A stretch of DNA of 6,839 nucleotides, from positions 1 to 6,839 of the forward strand of contig SKIL01000332.1 in assembly GCA_007116425.1 (NCBI GenBank), given 5' to 3'. A program made the position numbers and the translations under genes. Origin of the DNA: Bacteriovoracaceae bacterium. Lineage in GTDB: Bacteria > Bdellovibrionota > Bacteriovoracia > Bacteriovoracales > Bacteriovoracaceae. Under the pieces are notes generated by a model. It ran no database searches. It worked only from the letters and a program-made list of their open reading frames with translations, and was not told where the DNA came from. Below, piece by piece: positions 5,712 through 6,839 of the stretch. Within the stretch, counting starts at the first letter, position 1; the number at the start of each line of letters is the position of its first letter.

Positions 5712-6389
5712 AACCTGAGTAAAGTCGAGCTCAACTGGTGTTGGTCTTCCAAAAATTGAGACGCTCACTCGAATCTTACCTTTTTCATTAACTGCTTCAA
5801 TTGTTCCAACAAACGAGGCAAATGGTCCTTCAACCACTTTTACAACTTCACCCTCAGCAAAGTTAACGCTTGTTCTAGGCTTCTTAAAGCCTTCTTCTAC
5901 CTGACCAATCATATAAGCTGCTTCCTCATTACTAATTGGAGCAGGCTTATCCATAGTCCCACCGACAAATCCGGTGATCTTATCTGTATTTTTAACCAAG
6001 TGCCATGTCTGCTCATTCATAACCATTTTGAGCAAAACATAACCAGGGAAATACTTTTTCTTAATCGTTCTCTTCTTACCACCAGCATTGGTTACAACTG
6101 TTTCCTCTGGACATAAAATATCAGCGAAATATTCTGTAAGCTTGTGATTTACAATTCTTTCTTTTAAGGTTTTTTGAACCTTATTCTCCATTCCAGTCAT
6201 CGTCTTAGCGATATACCATTTGAATGCAGAGTCATCGCCAACAGCTAAATCAGTATCTTTATTTGGCCTGACAGTATCTGCGGCACTCATCCCTGTTGAA
6301 TCATCAGAGCCTTCTGACTGAGAAGTCACTTCAAGATTTTCAGTCTCATTCTCAACTTGGTCTGAATTTTTAATTTCACTCATAGTCAA
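5697..6389 (-). CDS. nusG: Transcription elongation/antitermination factor NusG with acidic N-terminal extension
   Basis: NusG binds RNA polymerase across the cleft through its NGN domain and links it to ribosomal S10 or Rho through its KOW domain. Counting from a TTG at 6389 gives 230 residues; the ATG two codons on (6383) gives 228. The NGN domain covers about 57-165 (KWYIAKTMTGMENKV, KKKYFPGYVLLKMVMNEQTW, GFVGGT-DKPAPIS). The KOW domain covers about 176-230 (GEVVKVVEGPFASFVGTIEA) and ends with VSVSIFGRPTPVELDFTQVE, very like E. coli. The first 56 residues have no counterpart beyond about 8-10 residues in E. coli NusG (181 aa). They hold 14 Asp/Glu against 3 Lys/Arg, are rich in Ser, Thr and Asn, and are probably disordered. 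Twelve bases separate the TTG from the secE stop, so translation is probably coupled. Confidence 0.97.
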   Translation of the reverse strand: MTMSEIKNSDQVENETENLEVTSQSEGSDDSTGMSAADTVRPNKDTDLAVGDDSAFKWYIAKTMTGMENKVQKTLKERIVNHKLTEYFADILCPEETVVTNAGGKKRTIKKKYFPGYVLLKMVMNEQTWHLVKNTDKITGFVGGTMDKPAPISNEEAAYMIGQVEEGFKKPRTSVNFAEGEVVKVVEGPFASFVGTIEAVNEKGKIRVSVSIFGRPTPVELDFTQVEKVS

Positions 6390-6392
6390 ACC

Positions 6393-6403
6393 AGCCCTTC
6401 CTT
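6393..6403 (-). promoter_or_regulatory. nusG ribosome binding site overlapping the secE stop
   Basis: The mRNA reads AAGGAAGGGCT starting inside the secE TAA codon. The AAGGA core is nine bases from a TTG (6389) and fifteen from the ATG (6383); the later AGGG is about five and eleven bases away respectively. Spacing therefore favours TTG, while codon preference favours ATG, and the two products differ by two residues. The overlap with the stop codon points to translational coupling with secE. Confidence 0.6.
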
Positions 6404-6788
6404 AGTAGATAAGCTCCAACAGCTCTCTAGAAATAAAATCAATTAGTAATAAAATCCCACTTACAATCGCCACACCAATCATAATCCCGATACTCAACTT
6501 AATAACAGTTTCTCTATCAGGCCAAACAACTCTTACGAGTTCTGCGTAAACTTGGCGCAAATGCAGTGAAGATGTTTTGTTTTTCTTTATCCAAAAGAAT
6601 GTACCCAAACCAACAGCAATCCCTACTCCTTGAGTTAGGATGAGGAAATAGCTTATTCTCGCTTCTAATTCAAACCACTGGCCTGTAAACTCGAGAAAGC
6701 GGATGGCAATGAAGCCTGCAATAACACTAACAATCGCCACAAAAGCATTAATCCACTTGTGACTGTCTTCACTTCTAATTATGGACAT
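6402..6788 (-). CDS. secE: Preprotein translocase subunit SecE
   Basis: SecE clamps SecY in the inner-membrane SecYEG channel and is needed for its stability. The 128 residues match the long proteobacterial form with three membrane helices, unlike the short single-helix form of many other bacteria. Hydrophobic spans are about 13-34, 46-67 and 97-118. The conserved cytoplasmic amphipathic stretch LRQVYAELVRVVWPDRETV (77-95) holds the family signature VVWPxRxET just before the last, essential helix. The ATG at 6788 has AGGA six bases upstream. secE-nusG adjacency is nearly universal. Upstream, tuf and tRNA-Trp are common neighbours but lie outside the window if present. Confidence 0.97.
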   Translation of the reverse strand: MSIIRSEDSHKWINAFVAIVSVIAGFIAIRFLEFTGQWFELEARISYFLILTQGVGIAVGLGTFFWIKKNKTSSLHLRQVYAELVRVVWPDRETVIKLSIGIMIGVAIVSGILLLIDFISRELLELIY

Positions 6789-6839
6789 ACAATATCCTGT
6801 AAATGTAAAAATTTAGGCGAATTGGCCCAAATAATTAAC
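6789..6839 (-). promoter_or_regulatory. secE leader with ribosome binding site
   Basis: This 51-base AT-rich stretch holds AGGA at 6798-6795, six bases before the secE ATG. No convincing promoter pair, tRNA 3' end or terminator is visible before the window edge. Confidence 0.5.

Noticed and set aside
6789..6839. Possible 3' end of a tRNA (GGGCCA) upstream of secE, where tRNA-Trp often lies
   Set aside because: Placing CCA at the tRNA end leaves no conserved C61 at the T-stem position, and too little sequence remains to test the fold. It is not supported.

Overview
The window is a bacterial core-genome segment in which every gene lies on the minus strand. In transcription order, from high to low coordinates, it reads secE, nusG, rplK (L11), rplA (L1), rplJ (L10), rplL (L7/L12) and rpoB. 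The RNA polymerase beta gene runs off the low-coordinate end with about the last fifth missing. This is the classical secE-nusG-rplKAJL-rpoB(C) cluster with no insertion, rearrangement or mobile DNA. No RNA gene, IS element, CRISPR array or accessory gene is visible.

Organism: the DNA is moderately AT-rich. The proteins look proteobacterial in the broad sense: SecE is the long form with three membrane helices, NusG ends much like E. coli NusG, and RpoB carries both large inserts in the E. coli arrangement (betai4 and betai9-like). The divergence from E. coli, the base composition and an acidic extension on NusG make me favour a Bdellovibrionota/Bacteriovorax-like or other former deltaproteobacterial lineage. 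That placement is inference and weakly held.

Layout: 6789-6839 is a short leader that holds the secE ribosome binding site. secE (6402-6788) and nusG (5697-6389, or from 6383) are tightly coupled. A 60-base gap with an AT-rich hairpin plus U-tract and a second small stem-loop separates nusG from rplK. rplK (5211-5636) and rplA (4460-5164) are 46 bases apart. A 91-base structured leader precedes rplJ (3829-4368) and fits an L10 autoregulatory site, including a possible hairpin that hides the rplJ ribosome binding site. rplL (3418-3786) follows after 42 bases. The 123-base rplL-rpoB gap holds a perfect 12-bp hairpin with a U-rich tail, well placed as a transcription attenuator. rpoB begins at 3294. 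No gene-free stretch exceeds 123 bases.

Together the genes supply the Sec translocon subunit SecE, the elongation factor NusG, the L1 stalk and the L11/L10/L12 stalk of the 50S ribosome, and RNA polymerase. The intergenic structures are the likely means of giving L7/L12 (several copies per ribosome) and RNA polymerase different output from one transcript. I found no previously undescribed system. The points worth a second look are the L10 leader architecture, the attenuator, the NusG N-terminal extension and the enlarged RpoB insert.
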